Shown here piece by piece: positions 7,703 through 15,169 of a DNA stretch of 64,000 nt. Positions within the stretch are counted from its first letter, which is position 1. Every line of letters begins with the position of its first letter. The position numbers and the translations under genes were made by a program. The stretch covers positions 7,316,001-7,380,000 of the forward strand of contig NZ_JAUSWW010000001.1 of assembly GCF_030815415.1 (NCBI RefSeq), in the 5' to 3' direction. The notes below the pieces were generated by a model. The model saw only the letters and a list, made by a program, of their open reading frames with translations, was not told the origin of the DNA and ran no database searches. Source of the stretch: Streptomyces canus. Lineage in GTDB: Bacteria; Actinomycetota; Actinomycetes; Streptomycetales; Streptomycetaceae.

Positions 7703-9084
7703 GCGGATCCGTCTGGCTGCCCCCGGGTGCCCGCCCGGACACCACGCCCGGCATCCCCAGGCAGCGCACCCCCAGCTGGGCACAGCCCGACCCCCTCGAC
7801 GAACTCGCCGTGCGCCTCGACGACTTCGTCGCCGCGGCCGTCCACCCCGACGAGATAGCCGCGCTCCTGGAGTCCGACGGCATGTCGGACGACCAGATAC
7901 GCGAGCGGTACGGCCTGAAGAACTCCTTCGCCCTCGCCGAGGAGCTCTACGAACGCGTCGAGCGCCGCTATCCCGAACCGGAGGGCCCGGTCCACGACCC
8001 GTGGCAGGTGGGCCTGTTGGGCTGCCTCCTGCGGGGCGTCGTCTTCGCCCTCCCCGGCCTCGGCTACGTACTGGGCGCCCCGCTGATGACCGGCCCCAGA
8101 GACCTCGGCCTCCCGGCGGGCACGATCCCCCTCCTCGCCGGCGCCCTGGCCGGCTGGACCTGGAACCAGGGCCTCGCGCACCGGGCGTACTCCTGGCTGG
8201 GCCTGGGAGACCGCACCGCGGCGAAACGCAGCCTGCTGCTGGGCGCGCCGGCGGGCGTGGTGCTGGGCGCCCTGGTCGCCTTCCTGGTCGCGGGCACGGG
8301 CGACATGACGGGGGTGGCCTTCGCCGCCGGACAGGCCCTGTACCTGGGCGCGTCGACGGTCCTGCTGGTCCTGGGCCGTGAACGGGCTTTGCTGCTGGCC
8401 CTGTTGCCGATGGCGGCGGGCACGGCCCTGGGGCTGGTCCGCACCCCGTCGACGGCACTCAGGCTCGTCCTGCTGCTGGGCTCCCTGCTGGCGGTGGTGG
8501 TCCTGGGTCTACTGGAACTGCGCGACAAGCCACAACGGACCCACGGCCGACAGTCGACAATGCGCCCCCAACTCGTTGCCTCCCTCCCCTACGCCCTGTT
8601 CGGTCTGGGCACCGGCGTCCTCGTCCTCTACGCAGCCCTGGACAGCGCTCTGGCCGCTGTCGCCCTCACCCTCAGCATGGGCCCCGCCGAATGGCTCCTC
8701 CACCGTTTCCGCAGCGGCAGCCTCGCCGGCCTGCGCAACACCAGCACCCCGAGGGCCTTCTGGCGTACGACGGCCACCACGCTGGTCGAATGCCTGACCA
8801 TCTACCTGGTCACCCTTCTCGTCCTGGGCCTCGCCATGTCCGCCCTGTCGCCCGGTCTGCTGGTGCTGGGCGTGGTCCTCTGGACCGGTCTGCTGCTCCA
8901 GTCCTTCGGCGCGATCCTCAGCGCGACGGCGGTCTGCTGCGCCGCGGCCCTGACCCAGACACTCGCGCTGCTGACCCACACGGGCACCCCGCACTGGGTC
9001 GCCCTGATCGTCCACGGCACGGCAGCCGCGGCCCAAGCCGCCCTTGTCTGCGCCCTGTTGGGAAGGGCGACGGCCCACCGATGA
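7699..9084 (+). CDS. Polytopic membrane protein, candidate PelG-like exporter
   Basis: A 461-residue protein with about 95 hydrophilic N-terminal residues (including LDELAVRLDDFVAAAVHPDEIAALLESD in two parts) and then roughly ten to twelve hydrophobic segments. It starts with GTG overlapping the pelF stop (GTGA), so the two are translationally coupled. No database family is recognised from the sequence. The position next to a PelF-type transferase and the multi-span topology suggest the export partner that PelG provides in Pel loci. The soluble N-terminal region might contact PelF. Residues around ELRDKPQRTHGRQ (8514-8550) are encoded by DNA resembling the intergenic repeat element. Confidence 0.6.
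   Translation: MSGSVWLPPGARPDTTPGIPRQRTPSWAQPDPLDELAVRLDDFVAAAVHPDEIAALLESDGMSDDQIRERYGLKNSFALAEELYERVERRYPEPEGPVHDPWQVGLLGCLLRGVVFALPGLGYVLGAPLMTGPRDLGLPAGTIPLLAGALAGWTWNQGLAHRAYSWLGLGDRTAAKRSLLLGAPAGVVLGALVAFLVAGTGDMTGVAFAAGQALYLGASTVLLVLGRERALLLALLPMAAGTALGLVRTPSTALRLVLLLGSLLAVVVLGLLELRDKPQRTHGRQSTMRPQLVASLPYALFGLGTGVLVLYAALDSALAAVALTLSMGPAEWLLHRFRSGSLAGLRNTSTPRAFWRTTATTLVECLTIYLVTLLVLGLAMSALSPGLLVLGVVLWTGLLLQSFGAILSATAVCCAAALTQTLALLTHTGTPHWVALIVHGTAAAAQAALVCALLGRATAHR
8514..8550 (+). repeat. REP-like repeat fragment inside a coding sequence
   Basis: GGAACTGCGCGACAAGCCAC followed by AACGGACCCACGG matches the intergenic element at 6089-6121 (GGAACTGCGCGACCAGCCAC, then AACGAGCCCGCAG) with about five differences over 33 bases. 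It encodes a hydrophilic loop between hydrophobic segments of the membrane protein. Confidence 0.55.
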
Positions 9085-9707
9085 GCACTCTCCTGGTCCC
9101 GTACTACGAGCACCCGTCCGTCCGCCCCGCCGAATGGGACGCGCTCATTGCGGCCGCACCCCGCCTCTACGGCGTCGTCCTCAACCCGGCCAGCGGCCCC
9201 GGCGACGCCCCCGACGAGTCCTTCGCCGAGGTCGCCGCGAGGCTGCGGGCCGCAGGTACACGGGTGTTGGGTTACGCCGACACGGACTACGCCCGCAGAC
9301 CCTCCGCCGACGTGGTCCGCGACCTCACACGCCACCGCGACTGGTACGGCACGGACGGCGTCTTCCTGGACCAAGTCACCTCGGGCCCGGCGGAGTTCGC
9401 GTACTACCGGCGGCTCGCCACCGCCGTCCGAGGCACCCTCGCCCTGAACCACGGCACCACACCACACCCCTCCTACGGCCGCATCGCCGACGTCCTCGTC
9501 ACCTTCGAGGGCACCTGGTCGACGTACCGCCGACAGCCCCCGCAACCCTGGCGCGGCGGCACGGACGTACGGCTGTGCCACCTCGTGTACGGCGTCCCGG
9601 ACGGCGTCGATCCGGCGGTGGCAGGGGCGGACCTGTACTGCGCGGTCCCCGGGGTGGGAGATCATCCTTGGGGTACGTTGCCCCACACTCTGGAGCCCGC
9701 TCGGTGA
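9081..9707 (+). CDS. Spherulin-4 family protein (Sph3-like, GH135-type)
   Basis: A 208-residue protein matching the spherulation-specific family 4 pattern: LLVPYYEHP at the start, VVLNPASGPG, RVLGYADTDYARR, YGTDGVFLDQV, and VTFEGTW near the end. Sph3 in Aspergillus, the founding enzyme, is a glycoside hydrolase acting on galactosaminogalactan. No signal peptide is visible, which is odd for an enzyme acting on an exported polymer. The family's Asp-Glu pair reads Asp-Gln here (FLDQV), so catalysis is uncertain. The ATG overlaps the previous stop (ATGA), and the stop overlaps the next start (GTGA), so four genes are coupled in one operon. Confidence 0.75.
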   Translation: MSTLLVPYYEHPSVRPAEWDALIAAAPRLYGVVLNPASGPGDAPDESFAEVAARLRAAGTRVLGYADTDYARRPSADVVRDLTRHRDWYGTDGVFLDQVTSGPAEFAYYRRLATAVRGTLALNHGTTPHPSYGRIADVLVTFEGTWSTYRRQPPQPWRGGTDVRLCHLVYGVPDGVDPAVAGADLYCAVPGVGDHPWGTLPHTLEPAR

Positions 9708-10480
9708 GACGCGTTTTCTGGCTGGTCCCCCTGCTTCTGCTGGCCGCCTGCACGACGACCCCGGACGCGAAACCCGGCCCCCGCTGGCAGCCGGCCCCCG
9801 GCCTCGACTGGCAGTGGCAGCTCAGCGGCCGGACGGTCGACACCTCCGTCGACGTCCCGGTCTACGACATCGACGGCTTCGACCAGCCGAGGTCCACCGT
9901 CACCGCGCTGCACCGCGAGGGCCGCAAGGTGATCTGCTACCTCTCCACCGGAGCCTGGGAGGACTGGCGCCCCGACGCGGAGAAGTTCCCCAAGTCGGTC
10001 ATCGGCCGCGGCAACGGCTGGGAGGGCGAGAACTGGCTCGACATCCGCAAGACGGACGTCCTGGAGCCGTTGATGGCGGACCGCATGGACATGTGCCGTG
10101 AGAAGGGCTTCGACGCGGTGGAGCCCGACAACATGGACGGCTACAAGAACCGCACCGGCTTCCCTCTGAAGGCCGCCGACCAGCTCCGCTACAACCGCCT
10201 CATCGCGAAACTCGCCCACGCCCGCGGCATGTCGGTGGGCTTGAAGAACGACCTGGACCAAATCCCCGAACTGGTCGACGACTTCGACTTCGCGGTCAAC
10301 GAACAGTGCGCCCAGTACGACGAGTGCGAGGCCAACACACCGTTCATCGAGGCGAAGAAGGCGGTCTTCCATGTGGAGTACGAACTGCCGACGAGCAAGT
10401 TCTGCGCGGAGTCACGGAAGCTGAAGCTGAGTTCGATGCTGAAGAAGTACGAGCTGGGGGTCTGGCGCCGAGCATGCTGA
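9704..10480 (+). CDS. GH114 endo-alpha-1,4-polygalactosaminidase-like lipoprotein (Ega3-like)
   Basis: A 258-residue lipoprotein: MRRVFWLVPLLLLAACTTT has a clear lipobox (LAAC), so the mature protein is membrane-anchored outside the cell. The barrel carries GH114 signatures: VPVYDIDGFD, VICYLSTGAWEDWRPDA, WLDIRKTD, GFDAVEPDNMDGY with the probable catalytic acid, and GLKNDLDQI. Family members cleave alpha-1,4-linked galactosamine, as do fungal Ega3 and the hydrolase domain of PelA. GTG 9704 overlaps the spherulin-4 stop by 4 bp. It is the last gene of the locus. After the stop comes a degenerate repeat-like segment (about 10477-10515). Confidence 0.88.
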   Translation: MRRVFWLVPLLLLAACTTTPDAKPGPRWQPAPGLDWQWQLSGRTVDTSVDVPVYDIDGFDQPRSTVTALHREGRKVICYLSTGAWEDWRPDAEKFPKSVIGRGNGWEGENWLDIRKTDVLEPLMADRMDMCREKGFDAVEPDNMDGYKNRTGFPLKAADQLRYNRLIAKLAHARGMSVGLKNDLDQIPELVDDFDFAVNEQCAQYDECEANTPFIEAKKAVFHVEYELPTSKFCAESRKLKLSSMLKKYELGVWRRAC

Positions 10481-10512
10481 AACCGCGCGGCCGGCCACGA
10501 CGCACCCGCCAC

Positions 10513-11307
10513 TCAGCCACCCAGCGAAAGCACCACCAGCGCGGTCGTGGCCGCAGTCTCCGCGAGCCCTCCGAAGACATCCCCGGTCACCCCGCCGAAG
10601 CGCCGAGTGCAGTGCCGTAGCAGGAGTTCGGCAACCCCGGCCGCGACGACGACGGCGAGCGCCGTACGGACGATGTCGTACGGCCCGAAGAACGCCCCCG
10701 CACCTGCCGCCGCCAACGTCACGGCAACGGCGACGATCGCCGCCCCCCGTACCGGGACCACCCCGGCCACGGCCGCTCCCAAGCCCTCGGGCCGGGCCGC
10801 CGGCACCCCGCGCCGCGCCGCCAGCGTCAGCGCCAGCCGGGCCGCCGTGGCCGACACGACCGCGGCCACCGCACCCCGCGCCCACGACTCGCCGTACGCC
10901 TGCGCCAACGCGGCGACCTGCGCGAGCAGCACGAAGAGGAGGGTGATGACCCCGAACGGCCCGATGTCCGACTGCTTCATGATCCGCAGCGCGTCCTCGG
11001 CCGGCTTACCGCTGCCGAGCCCGTCCGCGGTGTCGGCGAGCCCGTCGAGGTGGAGCCCCCGAGTGAGGGCGGCGGGCACGGCGGCGGTGGCGGCCGCGGC
11101 GAGCAGCGGCCCCGAGCCCAGGGCCAGAAGCAGTACACCCAGCACGGCGGCCGCCGCCCCGACCACCACCCCCGCCAGCGGAGCGCACAGCATGCCCCCG
11201 CGCGCGGCGTCACGGTCCCAGCGGGTCACCTTGACCGGGAGCACGGTCAGGGTGCCGAAGGCGAAGCGGAGGCCGTCGGGCCAGGGAGTCGAAGAGGGCG
11301 CAGACAC
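10513..11307 (-). CDS. cobS: Adenosylcobinamide-GDP ribazoletransferase (cobalamin synthase)
   Basis: A 264-residue polytopic membrane enzyme joining adenosylcobinamide-GDP to alpha-ribazole, the last assembly step of cobalamin. It begins GLRFAFGTLTVLPV and contains the family motifs GLHLDGLADTADGLGSG and ALRIMKQSDIGPFGV, followed by hydrophobic segments. Start is GTG 11307. No ribosome-binding site precedes it; instead TAACCT lies 6 nt upstream on the minus strand, so the message is probably leaderless. It is divergent from the membrane protein at 11368, which has the same arrangement. It works with cobT (13425) and cobU (15158). Confidence 0.93.
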   Translation of the reverse strand: MSAPSSTPWPDGLRFAFGTLTVLPVKVTRWDRDAARGGMLCAPLAGVVVGAAAAVLGVLLLALGSGPLLAAAATAAVPAALTRGLHLDGLADTADGLGSGKPAEDALRIMKQSDIGPFGVITLLFVLLAQVAALAQAYGESWARGAVAAVVSATAARLALTLAARRGVPAARPEGLGAAVAGVVPVRGAAIVAVAVTLAAAGAGAFFGPYDIVRTALAVVVAAGVAELLLRHCTRRFGGVTGDVFGGLAETAATTALVVLSLGG

Positions 11308-11313
11308 CGGAGG

Positions 11314-11319
11314 AGGTTA
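11314..11319 (-). promoter_or_regulatory. -10 box TAACCT, leaderless cobS promoter
   Basis: TAACCT on the minus strand ends 6 nt before the cobS GTG, the spacing expected when transcription starts at the first base of the start codon. No Shine-Dalgarno sequence is present. Confidence 0.5.
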
Positions 11320-11355
11320 TCCGGCGGTCGGGAAGTCGCCATGGCCCACCCTGGA

Positions 11356-11361
11356 TAAAGT
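11356..11361 (+). promoter_or_regulatory. -10 box TAAAGT, leaderless promoter
   Basis: TAAAGT followed by 6 nt (GCGCAT) and then ATG 11368. No Shine-Dalgarno sequence is present. Together with the cobS box it forms a compact divergent promoter. Confidence 0.5.
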
Positions 11362-11367
11362 GCGCAT

Positions 11368-12141
11368 ATGGGACATTGGCTCCAGCGGAACATCATCGAG
11401 CCGGGCAAACTGCCGCTGCTCCTCGCCCTCACCTCCTTCGTCGTCACCTTCCTGGTCACCCGGGTCATCACCCGGCTCATCCGCGCGGGCAAGGGTCCCT
11501 TCGGGAACGTCAGCTCCGGCGGGGTGCACATCCACCACGTGGTGCCCGGGATCGTCCTGACCGTCGTCGGCGGCTTCGGTGCCGTGGGCAGTGGCCGGCA
11601 CGGCTTCGGGGGGGCCGCGTGCGCGGTGATCTTCGGTGTCGGCGCGGGCCTCGTGCTGGACGAGTTCGCGCTGATCCTGCATCTCGACGACGTCTACTGG
11701 ACGGAGGAGGGCCGCAAGAGCGTGGAGGTGGTCGTGCTGACCGCCGCCCTGGTGGGGCTGGTGCTGTCCGGGTTCTCGCCGTTCGGCGTCAACGACCTGA
11801 GCCAGGACGAGCTCCAGGGCCGGGCCAACGTGATCTCGACCGCGGTGGTCAACTTCCTGTTCGCCCTGGCCGTACTGAGCAAGGGCAAGGCCCGTATGGC
11901 GATCTTCAGCGTGATCGTCCCGCTCGTCGGCCTGATCGGCTTCGTCCGCCTGGCCCGCCCCGGCTCACCCTGGGCCCGCCGCTTCTACCGCCGCCGCCCC
12001 CGCGCCCGCGCCAAGGCCACCCTCCGCGCCTACCACCACGACCGCCGCTGGTCGGGCCCCCGCCGCAGACTCGAAGACCTGATCGGCGGCAAACCCGACC
12101 CCCGGCCCTGCCGTGACAGGCCGCCTGCAGCCGACACCTGA
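11368..12141 (+). CDS. Conserved integral membrane protein, unknown function
   Basis: A 257-residue protein with about six hydrophobic segments and a basic C-terminal tail. Notable conserved-looking motifs are GGVHIHHVVPGIVL, a His cluster at the membrane boundary, and LDEFALILHLDDVYWTEEGR, an acidic/His motif after the fourth segment. Such clusters could bind metal, but no family is recognised. Start is the leaderless ATG 11368. The last ~10 residues (PCRDRPPAADT) look recently acquired: a second copy of the tail coding sequence follows downstream, and it would have ended LIGGKPDPQAMP. The gene is divergent from cobS. Confidence 0.75.
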   Translation: MGHWLQRNIIEPGKLPLLLALTSFVVTFLVTRVITRLIRAGKGPFGNVSSGGVHIHHVVPGIVLTVVGGFGAVGSGRHGFGGAACAVIFGVGAGLVLDEFALILHLDDVYWTEEGRKSVEVVVLTAALVGLVLSGFSPFGVNDLSQDELQGRANVISTAVVNFLFALAVLSKGKARMAIFSVIVPLVGLIGFVRLARPGSPWARRFYRRRPRARAKATLRAYHHDRRWSGPRRRLEDLIGGKPDPRPCRDRPPAADT

Positions 12142-12179
12142 CACACCCGGCCACCGGCGTGATATCCGTCGGCCCGCCG

Positions 12180-12395
12180 TCCCGCGCGCCCGGCCACGGC
12201 CACCGCTGCTGCCGGGCGGCGCCCCACGCCCCCGCGCCAAGGCCACCTTGCGCGCCTCCCACCAGGACCGCCGCCGGGGAGCAGGCCCGCGTCGCCTCCG
12301 CGCGCGGCGCCCCACGCCCCCGTGCCCCCTTCTGCGCCGCGCGCCAGACTCGAGGATCTGATCGGCGGCAAGCCCGATCCGCAGGCCATGCCGTG
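12180..12395 (+). pseudogene. Imperfect duplicate of the 3' end of the preceding gene
   Basis: Bases 12225-12280 (CGCGCCAAGGCCACCTTGCG...) and 12340-12394 (CAGACTCGAGGATCTGATCG, GCGGCAAGCCCGATCC) repeat the 3' end of the upstream membrane protein (around 11998-12110). The two blocks are in different frames, separated by an inserted segment with a second CGGCGCCCCACGCCCCC copy (12214 and 12302). It ends in an in-frame TGA (PDPQAMP stop). It looks like a decayed tandem duplication. The rest of the 419-bp gap 12142-12560 shows no gene. Confidence 0.6.
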
Positions 12396-12560
12396 ATGGG
12401 GCGCCCACGGGCCGAGACCCAGACGGGCCCCCAGTCACCGGCATGGACATCGCCGGGGCGCCGTCTCGCTCGCCCGCTCACCGACACGGCCGTCTGCGGA
12501 CGCCCCATGCCCTGCTCGCCGACGTGCGTGCCGACCAAGCGATGCCCGACATGCGGCCGG

Positions 12561-13235
12561 TCACCGCATCGCGACCCGTCCCGTGCGTCGCCGATGGCGT
12601 ACCTCCGAGATCCCGCACAGCATCAGCACCGCCGCGATCGCCGCGAGATGTTCCTTGCCCGCGAGGTTGTCCTTCAGCAGTACCTCGACCACCATCGCCG
12701 CGATCACCACACCCCCGGTGACGTACGCGCGATAGCGCCAGGCCAGGAAGACCGCGAGGCCCACCACGGCGGCCGAGGGGCCGGTGTCGACGACGTGGGA
12801 GTCCGCGGCCGGGAGGCCGAGCGGGCTGTCGGGGCCCAGCCAGATGCCGAGGCGTGCGTACAGCGTGCCGGCGAGGGTGGCGGCGTAGGCGATGACGAAG
12901 GTGCGCCACCGGCCCAGGCAGATCTCCGCGATGCCGAACACGATCAGGAGCTGCGCCAGCGCACCCCACACGGGCAGGTCCAGCGCGGGTACGAACAACG
13001 ACACGGGCGTCCGCAGGAGGGCCGGACAGAGAGGGTCCTCCGCCCGTACGGCACCGACGTTCTGTACGAACTGGTAGCCCCACGACCGGTTCTGCACGAA
13101 CTGGAGCACCGCCGTCAGGCACACCGCCCCGATCGCCATCGGCACCGCCCGCCACCGCCGCCGCACCAGCGGCCCGCGCACCGCGATGTACAGGAGCCCC
13201 CATTCGGTGCGGGCCCAGCGGGCGATCCTCGTCAT
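12561..13235 (-). CDS. Rhomboid-like integral membrane protein
   Basis: A 224-residue protein with about six hydrophobic segments. A GPSA motif (VDTGPSAAVVGLAVF) and a later His (KEHLAAIAAVL) lie in membrane segments placed like the Ser and His of rhomboid proteases, so it may be a divergent rhomboid-type fold. The canonical GxSG and HxxGxxxG motifs are absent, so protease activity is unproven. ATG 13235 is chosen because GGAGA lies about 9 nt upstream. The cobT stop lies about 190 bp upstream of it, and that gap (13236-13424) shows no gene. Confidence 0.55.
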   Translation of the reverse strand: MTRIARWARTEWGLLYIAVRGPLVRRRWRAVPMAIGAVCLTAVLQFVQNRSWGYQFVQNVGAVRAEDPLCPALLRTPVSLFVPALDLPVWGALAQLLIVFGIAEICLGRWRTFVIAYAATLAGTLYARLGIWLGPDSPLGLPAADSHVVDTGPSAAVVGLAVFLAWRYRAYVTGGVVIAAMVVEVLLKDNLAGKEHLAAIAAVLMLCGISEVRHRRRTGRVAMR

Positions 13236-13424
13236 CGGCGCGTCTCCAGGTACGTACGGTGCGGCCACGGGCCATGTCCGAAGACCGATCCGAACCGTGC
13301 GCAGTTGAGCCACACCTACGTGAGCTGGATCTCCCGGGCCTGTTGCACACCTTCCCGGCAGCTCGGAGACATCCACACAAAGGCATCACATTGCCACCCC
13401 TGCTGCGCCGCTGCGTCCTGAGGG

Positions 13425-14513
13425 CTACTCCTCTTTCTCCGGCTCCTCGGCATCCGCCTCGACAGCCTCCGGCTTCTCGGGCAGCTCCGCGGCCAGCGCC
13501 GCCGCGGCCTGCACCAGCGGAAGTGCCAGCAGTCCGCCGGCGCCTTCCCCGACCGTCACCCCGTGCTCCAGCAGCGGCTCCAGCGCCATCCGGTCCAGCG
13601 CCTTCGCCTGCCCCGGCTCCCCGCTGTCGTGCGCGGCCAGCCACCAGTCCGGCGCCCGGAAGGCGATCCGCTGCCCGACCAGCGCACAGGCGGCGACCAC
13701 GACCCCGTCGAGCACGACCGGCAGCTTGCGCACCGCGCTCTGCAGCAGGAACCCGGTGATCGCCGCGAGATCGGCCCCGCCCACCGTCGCCAGCAACTGC
13801 AGCTGATCCCCGAGCACCGGGCGGGCCCGCCGCAGCGCGTCGCGGATCGCCGCGCACTTGCGCATCCAGGCGAGGTCGTCGATGGCCAGCCCGCCGCGCC
13901 CGGTCACCACGGACGCGTCGGTCCCGCACAGCGCGGCGACCAGCACACCCGCCGCCGTGGTCCCGCCGACGCTCACATCGCCGAGCACCACCAGATCCGT
14001 ACCGGAGTCGGCCTCCTCGTCGGCCACTGCGACCCCGGCCCGGAAGGCGGCCTCCGCCTCCTCCAGGGTCAGCGCGTCCTCGATGTCGATACGGCCGCTG
14101 CCGCGCCGCACGCGATGCCGTACGACCTCGCCGGGCAGCGACTCCGGATCGCAGTCCAGCGCCAGGTCGACGATCCGCACCGGCACCCCGAGCCGCCGTG
14201 CGAGCACGGACACCGGCCGCCCGCCCTCCAGGACCTCGCGCACCAACTCCCCGGCGCTGCCCGCCGGTCGGGCCGAGACACCGAGCTCGGCGATGCCGTG
14301 GTCACCGGCGAAGAGAACCACCCGCGGCTGTTCGATCGGCCGTACCGGAACGGCGGACTGCGCCGCCGACAGCCACTCACCCAGATCGTCCAGGCGGCCC
14401 AGCGACCCGGGCGGCACGATCTGACGTTCCCGGCGCGCCTCGGCGTCGCGGCGCACCCCACCGTCGGGGCGCTCGATCAGATCGGTGAAGTCGTCGAGAT
14501 TAAGCGAGCTCAT
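13425..14513 (-). CDS. cobT: Nicotinate-nucleotide-dimethylbenzimidazole phosphoribosyltransferase
   Basis: A 362-residue enzyme making alpha-ribazole phosphate for the lower ligand of cobalamin. Motifs: PPGSLGRLDDLGEWL near the N terminus, VVLFAGDHGIAELGVS, VGGTTAAGVLVAAL, and the C-terminal GVTVGEGAGGLLALPL with the catalytic Glu. The tail after residue ~345 is acidic (EKPEAVEADAEEPEKEE) and probably disordered. ATG 14513 gives MSSLNLDDFTDLIERPDGG. A TACTGT box lies 7 nt upstream without a ribosome-binding site, again suggesting a leaderless message. It belongs with cobS and cobU nearby. Confidence 0.94.
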   Translation of the reverse strand: MSSLNLDDFTDLIERPDGGVRRDAEARRERQIVPPGSLGRLDDLGEWLSAAQSAVPVRPIEQPRVVLFAGDHGIAELGVSARPAGSAGELVREVLEGGRPVSVLARRLGVPVRIVDLALDCDPESLPGEVVRHRVRRGSGRIDIEDALTLEEAEAAFRAGVAVADEEADSGTDLVVLGDVSVGGTTAAGVLVAALCGTDASVVTGRGGLAIDDLAWMRKCAAIRDALRRARPVLGDQLQLLATVGGADLAAITGFLLQSAVRKLPVVLDGVVVAACALVGQRIAFRAPDWWLAAHDSGEPGQAKALDRMALEPLLEHGVTVGEGAGGLLALPLVQAAAALAAELPEKPEAVEADAEEPEKEE

Positions 14514-14650
14514 TCGCCGAACAGTACCGGCACCGATCGAACAGGACGGCGCCACATGGCCACCACGCGCACCTGACGTCGTTGCTCCCAAGATCGAGAT
14601 CCCATATGTTCCGTTTTGCAGTGGAATGTCGTATGTCTCAGGGAGCCCCC

Positions 14651-15169
14651 ATGAAACGCCTGCGCACCCGTGTCAGCGACCTCGACCGCAGACGCCGCCA
14701 CCGCTCGACGGCGCGCGCGATCCTGCGGCTCCTCCCCGAACCGGAGAGCTGGCTGGACGTGGGCACGGGCGACGCCCGCTTCCCCGAGGCGGCCAAGGAG
14801 CTCTTCCCGTACACCTCCTTCGACGGCGTCGACCCGACCGCCCGCGTGGAAGAGGCCCGCGAGGCCGACCGGGTGGAGGAGGCGTACGTCGGCAGCCTGA
14901 CGGACGAGCCGATCGCGACCGGCCTGCGGGCCCGCTACGACGTCGTCACCCTCCTCCGGCCCCCGGACCCCGCCGGCGAACTCCGCGCCGCACTCGCGGT
15001 CCTGCGCCCCGGCGGCTACCTCCTCCTGGAGGGCGTGGACGCCCCCGCCGAGGAACTCCGCGCCGAACTGGAGTCCCAGGGCTGCACGATCCTCCCGCCG
15101 AGGAACCGCCGTCCCCGCCCCTGGACGACGTACCGCGTGATCGCCCACAAGGAGCCCTCAGCCCCGTAG
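14651..15169 (+). CDS. Class I SAM-dependent methyltransferase
   Basis: A 172-residue protein. The SAM-binding motif I is WLDVGTGDARFPEAAK, followed by an acidic end-of-strand-2 FDGVDPTA and a post-motif LRPGGYLLLEGV. The N terminus is very basic (MKRLRTRVSDLDRRRRHRS). ATG 14651 is chosen for the AGGGAG site about 6 nt upstream. Substrate is unknown. It overlaps tail to tail with the cobU fusion gene by 12 bp, so transcription runs into an opposing gene. Confidence 0.75.
   Translation: MKRLRTRVSDLDRRRRHRSTARAILRLLPEPESWLDVGTGDARFPEAAKELFPYTSFDGVDPTARVEEAREADRVEEAYVGSLTDEPIATGLRARYDVVTLLRPPDPAGELRAALAVLRPGGYLLLEGVDAPAEELRAELESQGCTILPPRNRRPRPWTTYRVIAHKEPSAP

Noticed and set aside
4094..8458. 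A 1454-codon open frame on the minus strand antisense to the deacetylase and pelF genes
   Set aside because: It is a by-product of high GC at codon third positions. Its translation is low-complexity Arg/Gly/Pro with no motifs, and the plus-strand genes have clear families.
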